Shown: positions 31,828 through 51,567, numbered from the stretch's first letter. The stretch: 64,000 nucleotides of DNA from Amorphochlora amoebiformis (GCA_054601695.1 BAAHQB010000283.1:124001-188000), one strand, 5' to 3'. Numbers and translations: made by a program. The notes: a model not told the origin generated them from the sequence alone.

Positions 31828-31874
<47 letters not shown>

Positions 31875-32013
31875 TGTATATATATATATATATATATATA
31901 TTTATAAATATATATATTATAATATATATATATAGGCATAGAATAAGCATGTGTATTCCATGTATGTATATTGTATACATTATACGGCTATAGATTCAAA
32001 ATATGATATACGG

Positions 32014-32063
<50 letters not shown>

Positions 32064-32079
32064 AAACATAGAAACATAT
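31430..32079. repeat. Microsatellite and AT-rich stretch
   Basis: TA tracts plus an AT-rich part at 31540-31650 with runs of T and TTATTT. No exon candidate was seen. Confidence 0.7.
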
Positions 32080-32123
32080 TTAACGTATATGATATCTTTA
32101 AATTTTTTAAAATAAATATACAA

Positions 32124-32189
<66 letters not shown>

Positions 32190-32288
32190 TACACATGTAA
32201 TAAATATGTATACCGTGCTTCTCTCCCACGTGTAAAATCAGTTGGAGAGTGGCTACGACGCCTTTGAGACTAATATACAAATATATAC

Positions 32289-32328
<40 letters not shown>

Positions 32329-32336
32329 TTATGTAG

Positions 32337-32370
<34 letters not shown>

Positions 32371-32393
32371 GTATATATATATATATATTTATA

Positions 32394-32447
<54 letters not shown>

Positions 32448-32502
32448 CATATATAAATAAATATTACATACGCATATACATACACACATATATATATTAT
32501 AC

Positions 32503-32533
<31 letters not shown>

Positions 32534-32559
32534 TTAAAGGTTCACGAAACTGATTTCGT

Positions 32560-32599
<40 letters not shown>

Positions 32600-32625
32600 C
32601 TGCATATATATATACATACATTTTT

Positions 32626-32689
<64 letters not shown>

Positions 32690-32837
32690 TTATGTATGTG
32701 CATATATATATATATATTTATATATATATATATATAAAACATATATACCGCATGTTTTTTCCTTAGGGATGTAAGACTATCCTCAATAAAATCCGTAAAT
32801 TTCTTTGATCCGAGAAATCTATATATTCATAAATGTG

Positions 32838-32870
<33 letters not shown>

Positions 32871-32882
32871 AAAATACATATA

Positions 32883-32928
<46 letters not shown>

Positions 32929-32940
32929 AAAATACATATA

Positions 32941-32991
<51 letters not shown>

Positions 32992-33053
32992 ATATTTGTA
33001 TATACATATATGTACATGCATGTGTATGTATGTATATGTATTATATATATATA

Positions 33054-33096
<43 letters not shown>

Positions 33097-33130
33097 GTAA
33101 AGGTACATACATATGTATACATATATATCC

Positions 33131-33176
<46 letters not shown>

Positions 33177-33246
33177 CTAAAGGTATATATATATATGTGT
33201 GTGTGTCTAAAGGTATATATATACATATGTGTGTGTGCGTGTGTAT

Positions 33247-33286
<40 letters not shown>

Positions 33287-33347
33287 TCTATCACCTCCAC
33301 AGCAAGAAGTTTCGTGTACTGAAACGAGTGTCCTTACTCCGAGAATA
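32080..33347 (-). CDS. Predicted gene, last four exons, Ser/Arg-rich product
   Basis: Exons are 33347-33295 ([17 protein letters not shown]), 32818-32749 ([20 protein letters not shown] then KHA), 32269-32214 ([18 protein letters not shown]) and 32095-32080 (YHIR, TAA). The frame is kept, 195 nt. SQRRRSHSP resembles the RS-type phosphorylated segments of splicing factors, but the stretch is too short to name a family. Donors are GTGATA, GTATAT and GTATAC. Intron 1 has three copies of a TATACCTTTAG acceptor-like sequence (33175-33255). Confidence 0.5.
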
Positions 33348-33377
33348 CTATCACGCACAATAAGTTTTACACATGTA

Positions 33378-33410
<33 letters not shown>

Positions 33411-33424
33411 TGTAAATATATATA

Positions 33425-33456
<32 letters not shown>

Positions 33457-33600
33457 CAACTATAGTCCTCTCACAAATGCATTTGATAAACGTACTATCA
33501 AAGACCTCTTATCTCACAAAAGCAGCATTTACACTTTAAAGCTATTACACATGCTCTGGAGACCGAATTAATACTACGATGAATTTATTTTATTTTAAAA

Positions 33601-33812
33601 TTATTTCGTATATTTTAGAATACTCTCCGGTACATTTGTTATATTAACAGGTGCACCTGCGGCTGGCTAAAAAATCGAAAATTTATTTAGGAAATATTGA
33701 TATTACGGGTGTGTTAAAGTACGGAAGTACTAATTACAAACTAATGACAGGTAAAGAATACAGTAGTAACGAGTGTCGATATTACGGATGCGTTATGTTT
33801 ACCATTTGCAAA

Positions 33813-33849
<37 letters not shown>

Positions 33850-33944
33850 TATGTACATATATACTATATGTATATATATATATAGACCTTTTCATGAATC
33901 ATTCGGACAGCTGTCTCGCACGCTAGGGAGGTGTCTTTGAAAAC
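33601..33944 (-). CDS. Predicted gene, last two exons
   Basis: Exon 33944-33888 reads VFKDTSLACETAVRMIHEK between ATATAG and AAG|GTCTAT. Exon 33666-33601 follows TTTTCGATTTTTTAG and reads PAAGAPVNITNVPESILKYT then K and TAA. They join in phase 0. A plus-strand frame over the same region (33651-33815) is also open for 54 codons; I prefer the minus strand because both exons have matching phases and good splice sites. Confidence 0.45.
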
Positions 33945-34104
33945 CTATATAATATGTGTACGTTTATATAGATATATCTAGGAAATATGATATATAGTAA
34001 TAATAATAATAATAACTATATATATATATACAGATATATATATATACATATGTATATTTATATATACACATGCATATTATAAAATATGTTTAAAAGCTTA
34101 TGTA

Positions 34105-34150
34105 TATATATAAAGTGTATTATGTGTGTTGTGCAAATTTGAACAGATGT

Positions 34151-34212
<62 letters not shown>

Positions 34213-34266
34213 CTATGTGTGCTTGTGTCCATTTGTATATCCTTTCACATAGCATTTGTCTTAATC

Positions 34267-34314
<48 letters not shown>

Positions 34315-34321
34315 CATTTGT

Positions 34322-34361
<40 letters not shown>

Positions 34362-34425
34362 TATATATATGTATATATATATATATAAAGTGTATTATGT
34401 GTGTTGTGCAAATTTGAACAGATGT

Positions 34426-34483
<58 letters not shown>

Positions 34484-34537
34484 CTATGTGTGCTTGTGTC
34501 CATTTGTGTATCCTTTCACATAGCATTTGTCTTAATC

Positions 34538-34579
<42 letters not shown>

Positions 34580-34586
34580 CATTTGT

Positions 34587-34639
<53 letters not shown>

Positions 34640-34735
34640 TATTATATATATGTATATATATATATATATAATATATATATACATATATATTTACACGTAT
34701 ATTCACATAGCATTTGTCTTAACGTTTATATAATC
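34105..34735. repeat. 275-bp tandem duplication plus a partial third copy
   Basis: The block starting AAAGTGTATTATGTGTGTTG occurs at 34112 and 34387 and ends with TTTCACATAGCATTTGTCTT and TA. A third partial copy of that end is at 34700-34728. On the minus strand two copies read [10 protein letters not shown](I)YKWTQAHI and differ by one residue (Tyr/His), but no acceptor with a pyrimidine tract is present. Confidence 0.8.
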
Positions 34736-34743
34736 AAACTAAC

Positions 34744-34800
34744 CATGCAGTTATGCCTGCGACTAACATCGATCATATACAGTCTTGCCCTATTAATATC
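34744..34800 (-). CDS. Single predicted exon
   Basis: 57 nt, phase 0 to 0, reading DINRARLYMIDVSRRHNCM between TATGATAG and ATG|GTTAGT. It lies directly next to the TTAGGG array at 34811 and upstream of the duplicated 275-bp blocks, one frame of which might encode the next exon. Confidence 0.42.
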
Positions 34801-34810
34801 CTATCATATA

Positions 34811-35500
34811 ATTAGGGTTAGGGTTAGTTAGGGTTAGAAACTCGGGTTGAAGCTAAGGTCGGTTTAGGTCGAATTCAGGTAGTTTTAGCAAAATCATAGG
34901 ACAAGCAAGAGTTGGCTAGGGTTACGGTTACGATTTCAATCTAATAATATCCTGATATACGGCTATATTTAGGGCTAACGTGATCATTAGGGATAGGGTT
35001 AGGATTAACACTAGGGTTAGGGTTAAAGTTAATATTAGCGCCAAGGTTGGGTTCGGATTAGTGTTAGAGCCAACTTACTGTTGGGGAGTAATTAGGCAAC
35101 AAGTTCGATTTAATAATACATCTTATTGTAGGATTAGAGTTAGGGATAGGGTTAGGGTTGGGTGAGCTTAGGGCCGTATTAAGGTATAATTGAAATATAG
35201 CATATTAGAAGGTAGGACTAGGGTTAGGGTCACAATTTGCCGATAAGTTAGGGGTAGGGTTGGTTGGGTGAGCTTAGGGCCGTATTTAGGTATAATTGAA
35301 ATGAAGCATATTAGAAGGTAGGACTAGGTTAGGGTCACAATTTGCGATAAGTTAGGGGTAGGGTTAGGGTTGGGCGAGCTTAGGGCCGTATTTAGGTATA
35401 ATTGAAATATAGGATATTAGAAGGTAGGACTAGGGTTAGGGTCACAATTTGCCGACATTGGGTTAGGGTTAGGGTTAGGGTTAGGGTTAGAATTTACATA
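34811..35500 (+). repeat. Degenerate TTAGGG array with a 106-bp higher-order repeat
   Basis: TTAGGG-rich sequence with interspersed unique words. Between 35153 and 35460 a 106-bp unit (GAGCTTAGGGCCGTAT...ATTAGAAGGTAGGAC...CACAATTTGC) occurs three times, at 35164, 35270 and 35376. A cleaner run (TTAGGG x5) is at 35460-35490, next to the donor of exon 35561-35498. Confidence 0.85.
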
Positions 35501-35581
35501 GGTTGGTTTTAATGGGGATTGGTGATATTACAGTTACGTAGGGTATACTAGAGTTTTGGTTCTATTATTATTCATATTATA

Positions 35582-35618
<37 letters not shown>

Positions 35619-35902
35619 GATATATATATATATATATATATACATGTATAATTTGTCTACAAATGAATATACGTTATATTATTTGAAAAATAAATAACCT
35701 CTTCATTTTACACATATATGTAGAGTAAATGTAAGCATATTCGCCTATTTGTATACCTTGGCTTGGTATTTGCCGCAGATTTCAGATCCTATAATATTAT
35801 ATATTAACGTATATATTTACATATATATATGTACATGTATACATTAATTATATTATATTTAGATAGATATATATATATATATATATATGCGTATATGTAT
35901 AT

Positions 35903-35935
<33 letters not shown>

Positions 35936-36068
35936 CGCAGATTTCAGAACCTACAATATTATATAAAGGAATTTATATATTAATATATATATAATATATA
36001 TATATGCATATATATAGAGGTATACCTAAATACGAGCCTTCTTGTACCTCATTAATCACGGTTAGCAC
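35064..36068 (-). CDS. Predicted gene, last four exons
   Basis: Exons are 36068-36026 ([14 protein letters not shown]), 35788-35757 ([10 protein letters not shown]), 35561-35498 ([20 protein letters not shown] then L) and 35077-35064 (LSWL, TAA). The frame is kept, 153 nt. The acceptor of the last exon is GCCTAATTACTCCCCAACAG. Its intron is made of degenerate TTAGGG repeats (CCCTAA in the transcript), so the array supplies the pyrimidine-rich intron body. An upstream copy of the second exon's start lies at 35937-35965. Confidence 0.5.
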
Positions 36069-36070
36069 CT

Positions 36071-36106
<36 letters not shown>

Positions 36107-36107
36107 A

Positions 36108-36196
<89 letters not shown>

Positions 36197-36236
36197 ATAT
36201 ATGTATTCAAATATATATATATATATGTATATATTG

Positions 36237-36431
36237 CTAATACATCGCTGTAAGTAGCATAATGACACTTAGATAACTGTACGGTGCGACAGATTTGTGG
36301 TAGGTATGCATGAGATCGCTAGAAATCCCCGAGATTGCTAGATTATCTTGCCGGTTGTAACGGGTACCATCGGGTAGTGTCCAGTACCCAGCAGTACTAG
36401 GATTCCAGATACACCGTAACACACGTGACAT
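36237..36431 (-). CDS. Intact 64-aa ORF, unknown function
   Basis: An ATG-to-stop frame in microsatellite-free DNA starting [20 protein letters not shown], continuing [20 protein letters not shown] and ending with a hydrophobic segment ([12 protein letters not shown]) before TAG. The hydrophobic tail could be a membrane anchor. A second, degenerate copy of the whole segment lies just upstream (36440-36600), where the frame is broken by a stop. Composition is more GC-rich than the surroundings. It may be one exon of a larger gene: an AG precedes TACTGCTGG within it. Confidence 0.45.
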   Translation of the reverse strand: MSRVLRCIWNPSTAGYWTLPDGTRYNRQDNLAISGISSDLMHTYHKSVAPYSYLSVIMLLTAMY

Positions 36432-36439
36432 GGGTCTCT

Positions 36440-36600
36440 GTACAGCGACAGAGTTGTGGTAGATATATCCTAGATCGCTGGAGACCAGAGATCGCTCGGA
36501 GATTGTCTTGCGGTTGTATCAGTTAATCCCCTGGTAGTACCGGGTAGTGTCGGATATTTCATGGTAGTATAGGGCTACAAAATACACCGTGACACAACGT
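36440..36600 (-). pseudogene. Degenerate duplicate of the 36237-36431 ORF
   Basis: Aligns by eye with 36278-36428 at about 159 bp offset: shared CGACAGA(T/G)TTGTGGTAG, CGGGTAGTGTC and ATACACCGT(A/G)ACAC. Many indels; the minus-strand frame is closed by a stop. No product is expected. Confidence 0.6.
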
Positions 36601-36777
36601 GACCTCACGCCATGTCATGCTCACCTGATCGTGCGGACTAATCATCTCAACGGACAACAGTCAATCGATGACTAATACTGCTACGCTGACAGTATGTATG
36701 TATAATATAATGTAATATAATATAACTAAATAGATACTATATACATATATATAAATGTAAATGTGTGTGTGTATATT

Positions 36778-36811
<34 letters not shown>

Positions 36812-36827
36812 TAGATGTATATATATA

Positions 36828-36868
<41 letters not shown>

Positions 36869-36874
36869 GTAAAA

Positions 36875-36905
<31 letters not shown>

Positions 36906-36978
36906 AAATATATGTAAATGTAAATATATATATATATATATATATAAATATAAGAATATATATATATATATATACGAC

Positions 36979-37698
<720 letters not shown>

Positions 37699-38035
37699 CT
37701 TTATTGGGAAAACGTAAAAAATATAAATATAAATATATACATATATATATATATATATATAATATATATTATATATTAAATATATATAATATTTATATAT
37801 ATATACATATATATATATATGTATACATATATATATATATATGTGTGTGTGTGTTTGTGTGTGTATGTGTACATCCTTACATATATTAATATACTTAACA
37901 TATATACACATCAATACATAATTTGTATACTTATGTATATACAAATAAAAATATATAAATATACAAATATACAAAAGTATAAATACATAGATATAAAACA
38001 TATATGATAACTATATATAATCATATCTAATACAT

Positions 38036-38286
38036 TTATATATATGTCCATTTAAAAACTCGACAAGAGGTGAGAGATACTCAGACAAATTTTTAACGAG
38101 AAAAGACACCATATACACAAAAGAGAAAATTCTTTAGATACGCTTAGGGTTAGGGTCAGGATTTAGGCTAGAATGAGGGCTAGGGTTAGAGTTAGGGTTA
38201 GGGTTAGGGTTAGGGTTAGGGTTATGAAATATACTGTCATTATCCGATTTAGCACTACACTTTCGTTTTGATACAAATGGGACGAT
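38036..38286 (-). CDS. Predicted gene, last two exons
   Basis: Exon 38286-38235 reads [17 protein letters not shown] between ACAATACTCAG and A|GTATAT. Exon 38079-38036 follows CGTTAAAAATTTGTCTGAG and reads [13 protein letters not shown] then TAA. The frame is kept. The intron contains a TTAGGG array (38142-38224). Confidence 0.42.
38142..38224 (+). repeat. TTAGGG array in an intron
   Basis: About ten TTAGGG-type units, the last six perfect, lying between two exons of the minus-strand model 38036-38286. Confidence 0.85.
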
Positions 38287-38296
38287 CTGAGTATTG

Positions 38297-38338
<42 letters not shown>

Positions 38339-38417
38339 ATGTATACGTATATATATATATATATACACATATATATATATATACATAAATGTACATAAAT
38401 ATGTCAGATAAATATAA

Positions 38418-38455
<38 letters not shown>

Positions 38456-38469
38456 TGTGTGTGTCTGCA

Positions 38470-38531
<62 letters not shown>

Positions 38532-38561
38532 TTTAAATGGTACATTAATCTGCGCGGGAGA

Positions 38562-38623
<62 letters not shown>

Positions 38624-38828
38624 ATATATATATATATATATATATTGTATATATTGTGTTTATAATATAAACATATGTACATCTATGTATATAAATCTAT
38701 AATATCTATACATACATAAATATACAATATATTATATATATATATATATAAATATATACAAGAATATATACTACATTTTGGGTTCGAAATTAAATAAGTA
38801 ACGTTTTCATAAATACATATAGATATAT

Positions 38829-38869
<41 letters not shown>

Positions 38870-38872
<3 letters not shown>

Positions 38873-38932
38873 CATCTGAGGTTCAGAACAATGGAAACTT
38901 TTCAACGAGTAATCGTTTGATTTAAATATATA

Positions 38933-38979
<47 letters not shown>

Positions 38980-39037
38980 ATGTACATATGTATACATTTG
39001 TGCGTATATATATAAACACATATACACATATTCATAC

Positions 39038-39068
<31 letters not shown>

Positions 39069-39135
39069 ATTTTATATCTGTTATAGCTCTGAGGGTTGCA
39101 ATAACGGATCTTTTTCTCATCAAGATACATATATA

Positions 39136-39174
<39 letters not shown>

Positions 39175-39277
39175 ATAATACGTATATATATATATATAAC
39201 ATATAATATAAATATACTATATATATATATATATATAGTATATGTAAATATATACACACAGATACATATATATTGAA

Positions 39278-39323
<46 letters not shown>

Positions 39324-39415
39324 GTATCTGTTATACCTCTGAGGGTTGAAATAATGGATTTTTTTCGCATCGAGATATGGAATTGCGATTTCTTGTCTCC
39401 AAGTAGCATAAGAAG
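38870..39415 (-). CDS. Predicted exon with two downstream copies of its end
   Basis: Exon 39415-39337 follows GTATAG and reads [20 protein letters not shown] then IISTLR, donor G|GTATAA. Copies of its last 50 bp lie downstream at 39069-39125 ([12 protein letters not shown], donor GT to CT) and 38875-38925 (more diverged). It shares sequence with the exon at 14230-14315, so the two loci are paralogous or share a mobile segment. Confidence 0.48.
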
Positions 39416-39434
39416 CTATACATATATATATATA

Positions 39435-39489
<55 letters not shown>

Positions 39490-39505
39490 TTTAAATCGCA
39501 TGTGA

Positions 39506-39536
<31 letters not shown>

Positions 39537-39545
39537 TATTTATAG

Positions 39546-39577
<32 letters not shown>

Positions 39578-39595
39578 TATTTATATTTATATATG

Positions 39596-39643
<48 letters not shown>

Positions 39644-39990
39644 GACGTCTTGTCTAAAAGACGCTTATTGAGCAATTATATAAATTACACTTGCATATGG
39701 AGAACATACAAGCAGAACATACATACAGATATACCTATATATATATATATACATATATATACACATATACATATTATATATATATACATACATATATATA
39801 TACATATATATACACATATAAATATATACATACATGCATACATATTTATTTATTTATACATATACATACATATACATATATATACACATATATACACATA
39901 CATATATACATACACACACATATAAATATATTATATAAATAAATGAACATTTATTTCTATGTAGTGTATATATAATACATATGGAGTTGT

Positions 39991-40028
<38 letters not shown>

Positions 40029-40106
40029 AAATATGAATATATATATATATGTATAAATATATAATATATATATATATAGATACATATGCGCATATGTAAA
40101 CTTAAA

Positions 40107-40154
<48 letters not shown>

Positions 40155-40189
40155 TTTATAATATATAATCTATTTATTACATATTCATT

Positions 40190-40240
<51 letters not shown>

Positions 40241-40254
40241 TATATATATAATAC
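39416..40254. repeat. Microsatellite stretch
   Basis: TA, CATA and CACA tracts. The island 39640-39725 is open on the plus strand ([20 protein letters not shown]) after a CTTGTCTAAAAG acceptor but has no donor; the minus strand is also open. No call is made. Confidence 0.55.
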
Positions 40255-40316
40255 CTTTGGAGCCTCCCAAAAAGACTTGAACAAACCTTGGATCCGAACC
40301 CGAACCACCATTAGAT
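40255..40316 (-). CDS. Single predicted exon
   Basis: 62 nt between TATTACATAG and AAAG|GTATTA. Two frames are open: SNGGSGSDPRFVQVFLGGSK and LMVVRVRIQGLFKSFWEAPK. Upstream on this strand lies a 900-nt pyrimidine block that would be the preceding intron. Confidence 0.38.
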
Positions 40317-40340
40317 CTATGTAATAGAATATATACATAT

Positions 40341-40384
<44 letters not shown>

Positions 40385-40385
<1 letters not shown>

Positions 40386-41310
40386 GTATACATATGTAGA
40401 GGGAGCGAGAAAGTAAAAATCCATGAAAAGAGAGGGAAATCGATAGAGAAAAAAGAAGAGCGAGTTTGAGGAGATAGGGGGGTAAGAGAGGGAAAGATCG
40501 GCAACAGAGAGAGAGAGGAGAGAGTGAAATAGGACAAAGGAGGAAGAGAAAATGTGAGAAAGAGAGCGAAAGAGAAAAAAGAAAGGGAAAGGGAGAGAGA
40601 ATGTTAGAAAGAGAGGGAGAGAGAGAAAAAAAAAGAGAGAGAAAGGGAGAGAGAAAAAAAGAGAGAGAAAGGGAGAGAGAAAAAAAGAGAGAGAAAGGGA
40701 GAGAGAAAAAAAGAGAGAGAAAGGGAGAGAGAGAAAGGGAGAGAGAAAAAAAGAGAGAGAAAGGGAGAGCGAAAAAAGAGAGAGAAAGGGAGAGAGAGAA
40801 AGGGAGAGAGAAAAAAAGAGAGAGAAAGGGAGAGAGAAAAAAGAGAGAGAAAGGGAGAGAGAAAAAAAGAGAGATGGGAAGAGAGATAACAAAAGAGATA
40901 GGAAGATAAAAGGAGGGAGAAAAGGAGAGAAAGAAGGAAAGAGATGGAAAGATAGAGTGCGAGGTGAGAGGAAAAGAATACGCACGAAGAGAGGTAGGAA
41001 GGAAGAGAGAACACGAAACAGAGAGAGAGCGAAAGTAGAAAAAAGGAAGATATATTTTTGAGAAAAAAAAAAAAGAGAAGAGAGAGAGAGAGAGCGAGAA
41101 GGAGAGAATAAAAAGAGATGGGGGGAAAGAGAGAGGAAGAGAGAGATTGGAAAATAGGAGTACAATCAGAAAGAGGGGACAAGGACAGAGGAAAGGAGAG
41201 AGAAATGATAGATAGAGAAAGGAGGAGAGAGAAAAAGAGTTGGAAAGCGAAGGAAAAGAGATTAAGAAAACCAAAGAGTGCTAAAGAGGGAGAGAGAGAC
41301 CTCTGCCTAA
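40385..41310. repeat. 900-bp (GA)n / (CT)n block
   Basis: Purine-rich plus strand built on GAGAGAAA, GGGAGAGAG and AAAAAAGAGAGAG. A higher-order unit of about 27-28 bp (AAAAAAGAGAGAGAAAGGGA + GAGAG) repeats many times at 40620-40870. It gives long low-complexity frames (Ser/Leu/Phe on minus, Lys/Arg/Glu on plus). Next to the 40255-40316 exon it would act as a very long polypyrimidine tract. The plus-strand end (KEGERDLCLSFRKSILAIDR..., stop at 41355-41357) is the only part that resembles ordinary protein. Confidence 0.8.
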
Positions 41311-41402
41311 GCTTTCGCAAGAGCATACTAGCTATTGATCGGATATCCTATGTTTAGATATATGAATATAGATATGTATGTGTTAAGCTATTTATATATG
41401 TG

Positions 41403-41441
<39 letters not shown>

Positions 41442-41640
41442 TATATATATATTGCAATATATATATATATGTATATGAATGAGCATGCATATATAATTCT
41501 ATGCATATATATTTATATATATACATACATATATACACATATATATGTATATATATAAAATGTAAGATTTCACCTCAATCGTCGTGAAACACTTACGATA
41601 AGGGGTACCTATTTATTAATACTTAGGGTTAGAGGTTTGC

Positions 41641-41718
41641 TTAGGATAGGCTTAGCTTCTGGTTAGAGTTTGAGGAGTTTTTTACATCAATACCTTTGAA
41701 TATATATATATATATATG

Positions 41719-41760
<42 letters not shown>

Positions 41761-41819
41761 TGTGTGTATATATATACATATATACATATATATATAAAAA
41801 TATATGCATATATATATGC

Positions 41820-41878
<59 letters not shown>

Positions 41879-41896
41879 GTACATATGATATATATG

Positions 41897-41931
<35 letters not shown>

Positions 41932-41981
41932 AATTTACACAAGATGCATGTTAAGAATACGATAATATAAGTTCTAGACAT
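41641..41981 (-). CDS. Predicted two-exon small secreted peptide, 31 aa
   Basis: Exon 41981-41939 begins ATG and reads [14 protein letters not shown], a short basic start followed by a hydrophobic stretch, as in signal peptides. The donor is T|GTAAAT. Exon 41693-41641 follows ATATTCAAAG and reads [16 protein letters not shown] then TAA; the split codon gives Cys. 96 nt is in frame. The tail is Asn/Ser rich, with one potential N-glycosylation motif (NSS). It is small enough that chance is a real possibility. Confidence 0.4.
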
Positions 41982-42017
41982 ACTCGGCAAGTATTTTTCT
42001 AATATTCCGCTCTATTC

Positions 42018-49514
<7,497 letters not shown>

Positions 49515-49650
49515 ACTGCCCAGCCTACGCGCAAAACATTTATCGACAACCCGGATTTAGCCATACATTTCAATCAAATCTAGTCCAGAGTATGATGACC
49601 AATCATCTCACCTGATCTGTAAAGTTCAATTTAGTCACGTCTAAAAGCCC
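49515..49650. promoter_or_regulatory. Candidate upstream region of the nine-exon gene
   Basis: Short microsatellite-free interval between the ATG at 49514 and open frames at 49603-49844. If the plus-strand frame there is real, this would be a shared divergent promoter; if the minus-strand frame is real, it is the gap between two tandem genes. No TATA box is evident. Confidence 0.25.
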
Positions 49651-49844
49651 GTATGAAAGTTCTTGGTTACCTGGGGAACTCGAAATTTGACTTATTTCAG
49701 TGGGAAATTTCCCAGCGTCTGGCTCGTCGACCTTGCTGCTTTCCCTCCCTCCCCGCGCTGGGGACCTCTTTTGAAACGCACGACAAATGTGACTCAGAGT
49801 GGAATCACGCAATATTAGCTTCGGATTATAGGGTTTTAAAATAA
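49603..49844 (-). CDS. Open region on both strands, strand unresolved
   Basis: GC-richer than the rest. Minus: from an acceptor CCTATAATCCGAAG at 49819, 69 codons read LILRDSTLSHICRAFQKRSP, ARGGRESSKVDEPDAGKFPT, ...SYGLLDVTKLNFTDQ to GTGAGA, or to the stop TGA two codons later (VR-stop). Plus: ATG at 49653 reads MKVLGYLGNSKFDLFQWEIS... to a TAA at 49842-49844 (63 aa). The minus reading has Ser/Asp/Lys composition usual for exons; the plus reading is Cys/Trp richer. I lean to minus. Confidence 0.4.
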
Positions 49845-49889
49845 CGGGTTGGGTTTGTTAGAACGAGATTAGACAAGTTGAAGTAGATT

Positions 49890-49992
49890 ATGGATTCATA
49901 GGACTCAGTGTGGATATCTCTATATGGATTCATAGGACTCAGTGTGGATGTCTCTATATGGATTCATAGGACTCAGTGTGGTCACGGAGCCC
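49890..49992. repeat. 34-bp tandem repeat, three copies
   Basis: Unit ATGGATTCATAGGACTCAGT... at 49890, 49924 and 49958, nearly identical. It lies within the plus-strand frame at 49908-50195 but is not a multiple of three. Confidence 0.9.
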
Positions 49993-50200
49993 TTCTGCTG
50001 TGTGTGGATGTCTCTTATCTCTGTAGGGTGATCTTGGATATTTTCGATTACGACTTGAGATCATTCTCGATTCTTTGCTCTCATCTCAACTCTGGACTCA
50101 GGTCCCTTGTTTTGTTTTGCTGTATGTGTGTGGGTTTAGGTGCATTTTGTAATTCAGAGCTGTATGAGGATCGGGTATGCAAAACTGTGTTTTAAGTATG
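49908..50200 (+). CDS. Plus-strand open region, 95-aa ORF or spliced exons
   Basis: One continuous ATG frame (MWISLYGFIGLSVDVSIWIH..., ending ...NSELYEDRVCKTVF) is Cys rich. Alternatively two exons with good splice sites: 50027-50101 (GDLGYFRLRLEIILDSLLSS then QLWTQ) after TCTTATCTCTGTAG, and 50140-50174 (VHFVIQSCMRI) before GG|GTATGC, separated by a 38-nt intron starting GTCCCTTG and ending GGGTTTAG. The second reading has better signals. Function is unknown. Confidence 0.4.
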
Positions 50201-50269
50201 TATGCGTAAACTGGGTATGTATTGTGTGCTTTGGAAGTTGTGAAAATGGACATATGTACATTTTTAGTC

Positions 50270-50299
50270 TTAAGGTATATTATATATATGTGTATATAT

Positions 50300-50341
<42 letters not shown>

Positions 50342-50352
50342 ATATATATGTG

Positions 50353-50396
<44 letters not shown>

Positions 50397-50481
50397 ATAT
50401 ATATATATATATTATATACCTATAGTATAATGTTCACATAGCGATACCCTTATACATGTATACATATGTATTATAAATATG

Positions 50482-50515
<34 letters not shown>

Positions 50516-50539
50516 TGTATTTAATAATATATACCTACA

Positions 50540-50603
<64 letters not shown>

Positions 50604-50698
50604 CTAATAGAAATATATATATATATATATATATATATATTCGAATATTTGTGATATTTGTGTGTATATATATACATATATAAACACATATATTATAT

Positions 50699-50745
<47 letters not shown>

Positions 50746-50760
50746 ATATATGTATGTATG

Positions 50761-50804
<44 letters not shown>

Positions 50805-50926
50805 TATACATATAAATATATATATATATATGTATGTATATATTATATTATATATATATATATATACATATATGTATGTATATATATAATATATATATAT
50901 ACAAGCAAGTATGTATGTATGTATAG

Positions 50927-50961
<35 letters not shown>

Positions 50962-51011
50962 GTAAAAATATGCGATATACATCTTTATATATTATACATA
51001 TATGCATGGAT

Positions 51012-51047
<36 letters not shown>

Positions 51048-51078
51048 CATAGATAGATATAAGTATGTATATATTTAT

Positions 51079-51112
<34 letters not shown>

Positions 51113-51171
51113 AAAATATACGATATATATTTGGATGTATATATGTGTGTGCATGTACATGTATACATACA

Positions 51172-51238
<67 letters not shown>

Positions 51239-51303
51239 CTATATATACTAAAAAAACTCACATGTACCTGTATATATAATATTTATATATATAATATATA
51301 TAT

Positions 51304-51397
<94 letters not shown>

Positions 51398-51425
51398 CAT
51401 ATATATATATATATGATATTATATG

Positions 51426-51462
<37 letters not shown>

Positions 51463-51470
51463 TTCATGTA
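50270..51470. repeat. Microsatellite stretch
   Basis: TA, TATG and TGTG tracts with no complex island longer than about 30 bp. No gene is seen. Confidence 0.8.
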
Positions 51471-51477
51471 AACTTAC

Positions 51478-51523
51478 CATACCAGTCGATTCCCGCTAAT
51501 CCATCTCTGTGAATGCCTTCAAA
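51478..51523 (-). CDS. Single predicted exon
   Basis: 46 nt after GATATGTGTGTATGTTTCAG, reading [15 protein letters not shown] before G|GTAAGT. Both splice sites are close to consensus. Upstream exon candidates exist on this strand (YQKPEADLI at about 51690-51663 before G|GTGCAA) but phases were not resolved. Confidence 0.45.
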
Positions 51524-51567
51524 CTGAAACATACACACATATCCGCTTCCTCAGAGAATCTCAAGAT

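Noticed and set aside
32749-32818. Plus-strand exon GCKTILNKI between CCTTAG and GTAAAT
   Set aside because: The minus-strand exon over the same bases is longer and connects in phase on both sides.
33651-33815. Plus-strand 54-codon frame (VHLRLAKKSKIYLGNIDITG...) after a good acceptor
   Set aside because: Attractive, but it overlaps two minus-strand exons whose phases match each other. It has no partner exon found on the plus strand. It remains the main alternative.
40189-41357. Frames of up to 361 codons rich in Ser/Leu/Phe (minus) or Lys/Arg/Glu (plus)
   Set aside because: Direct translation of the (GA)n/(CT)n block; all frames on both strands look alike and the higher-order repeat is not in phase with codons.
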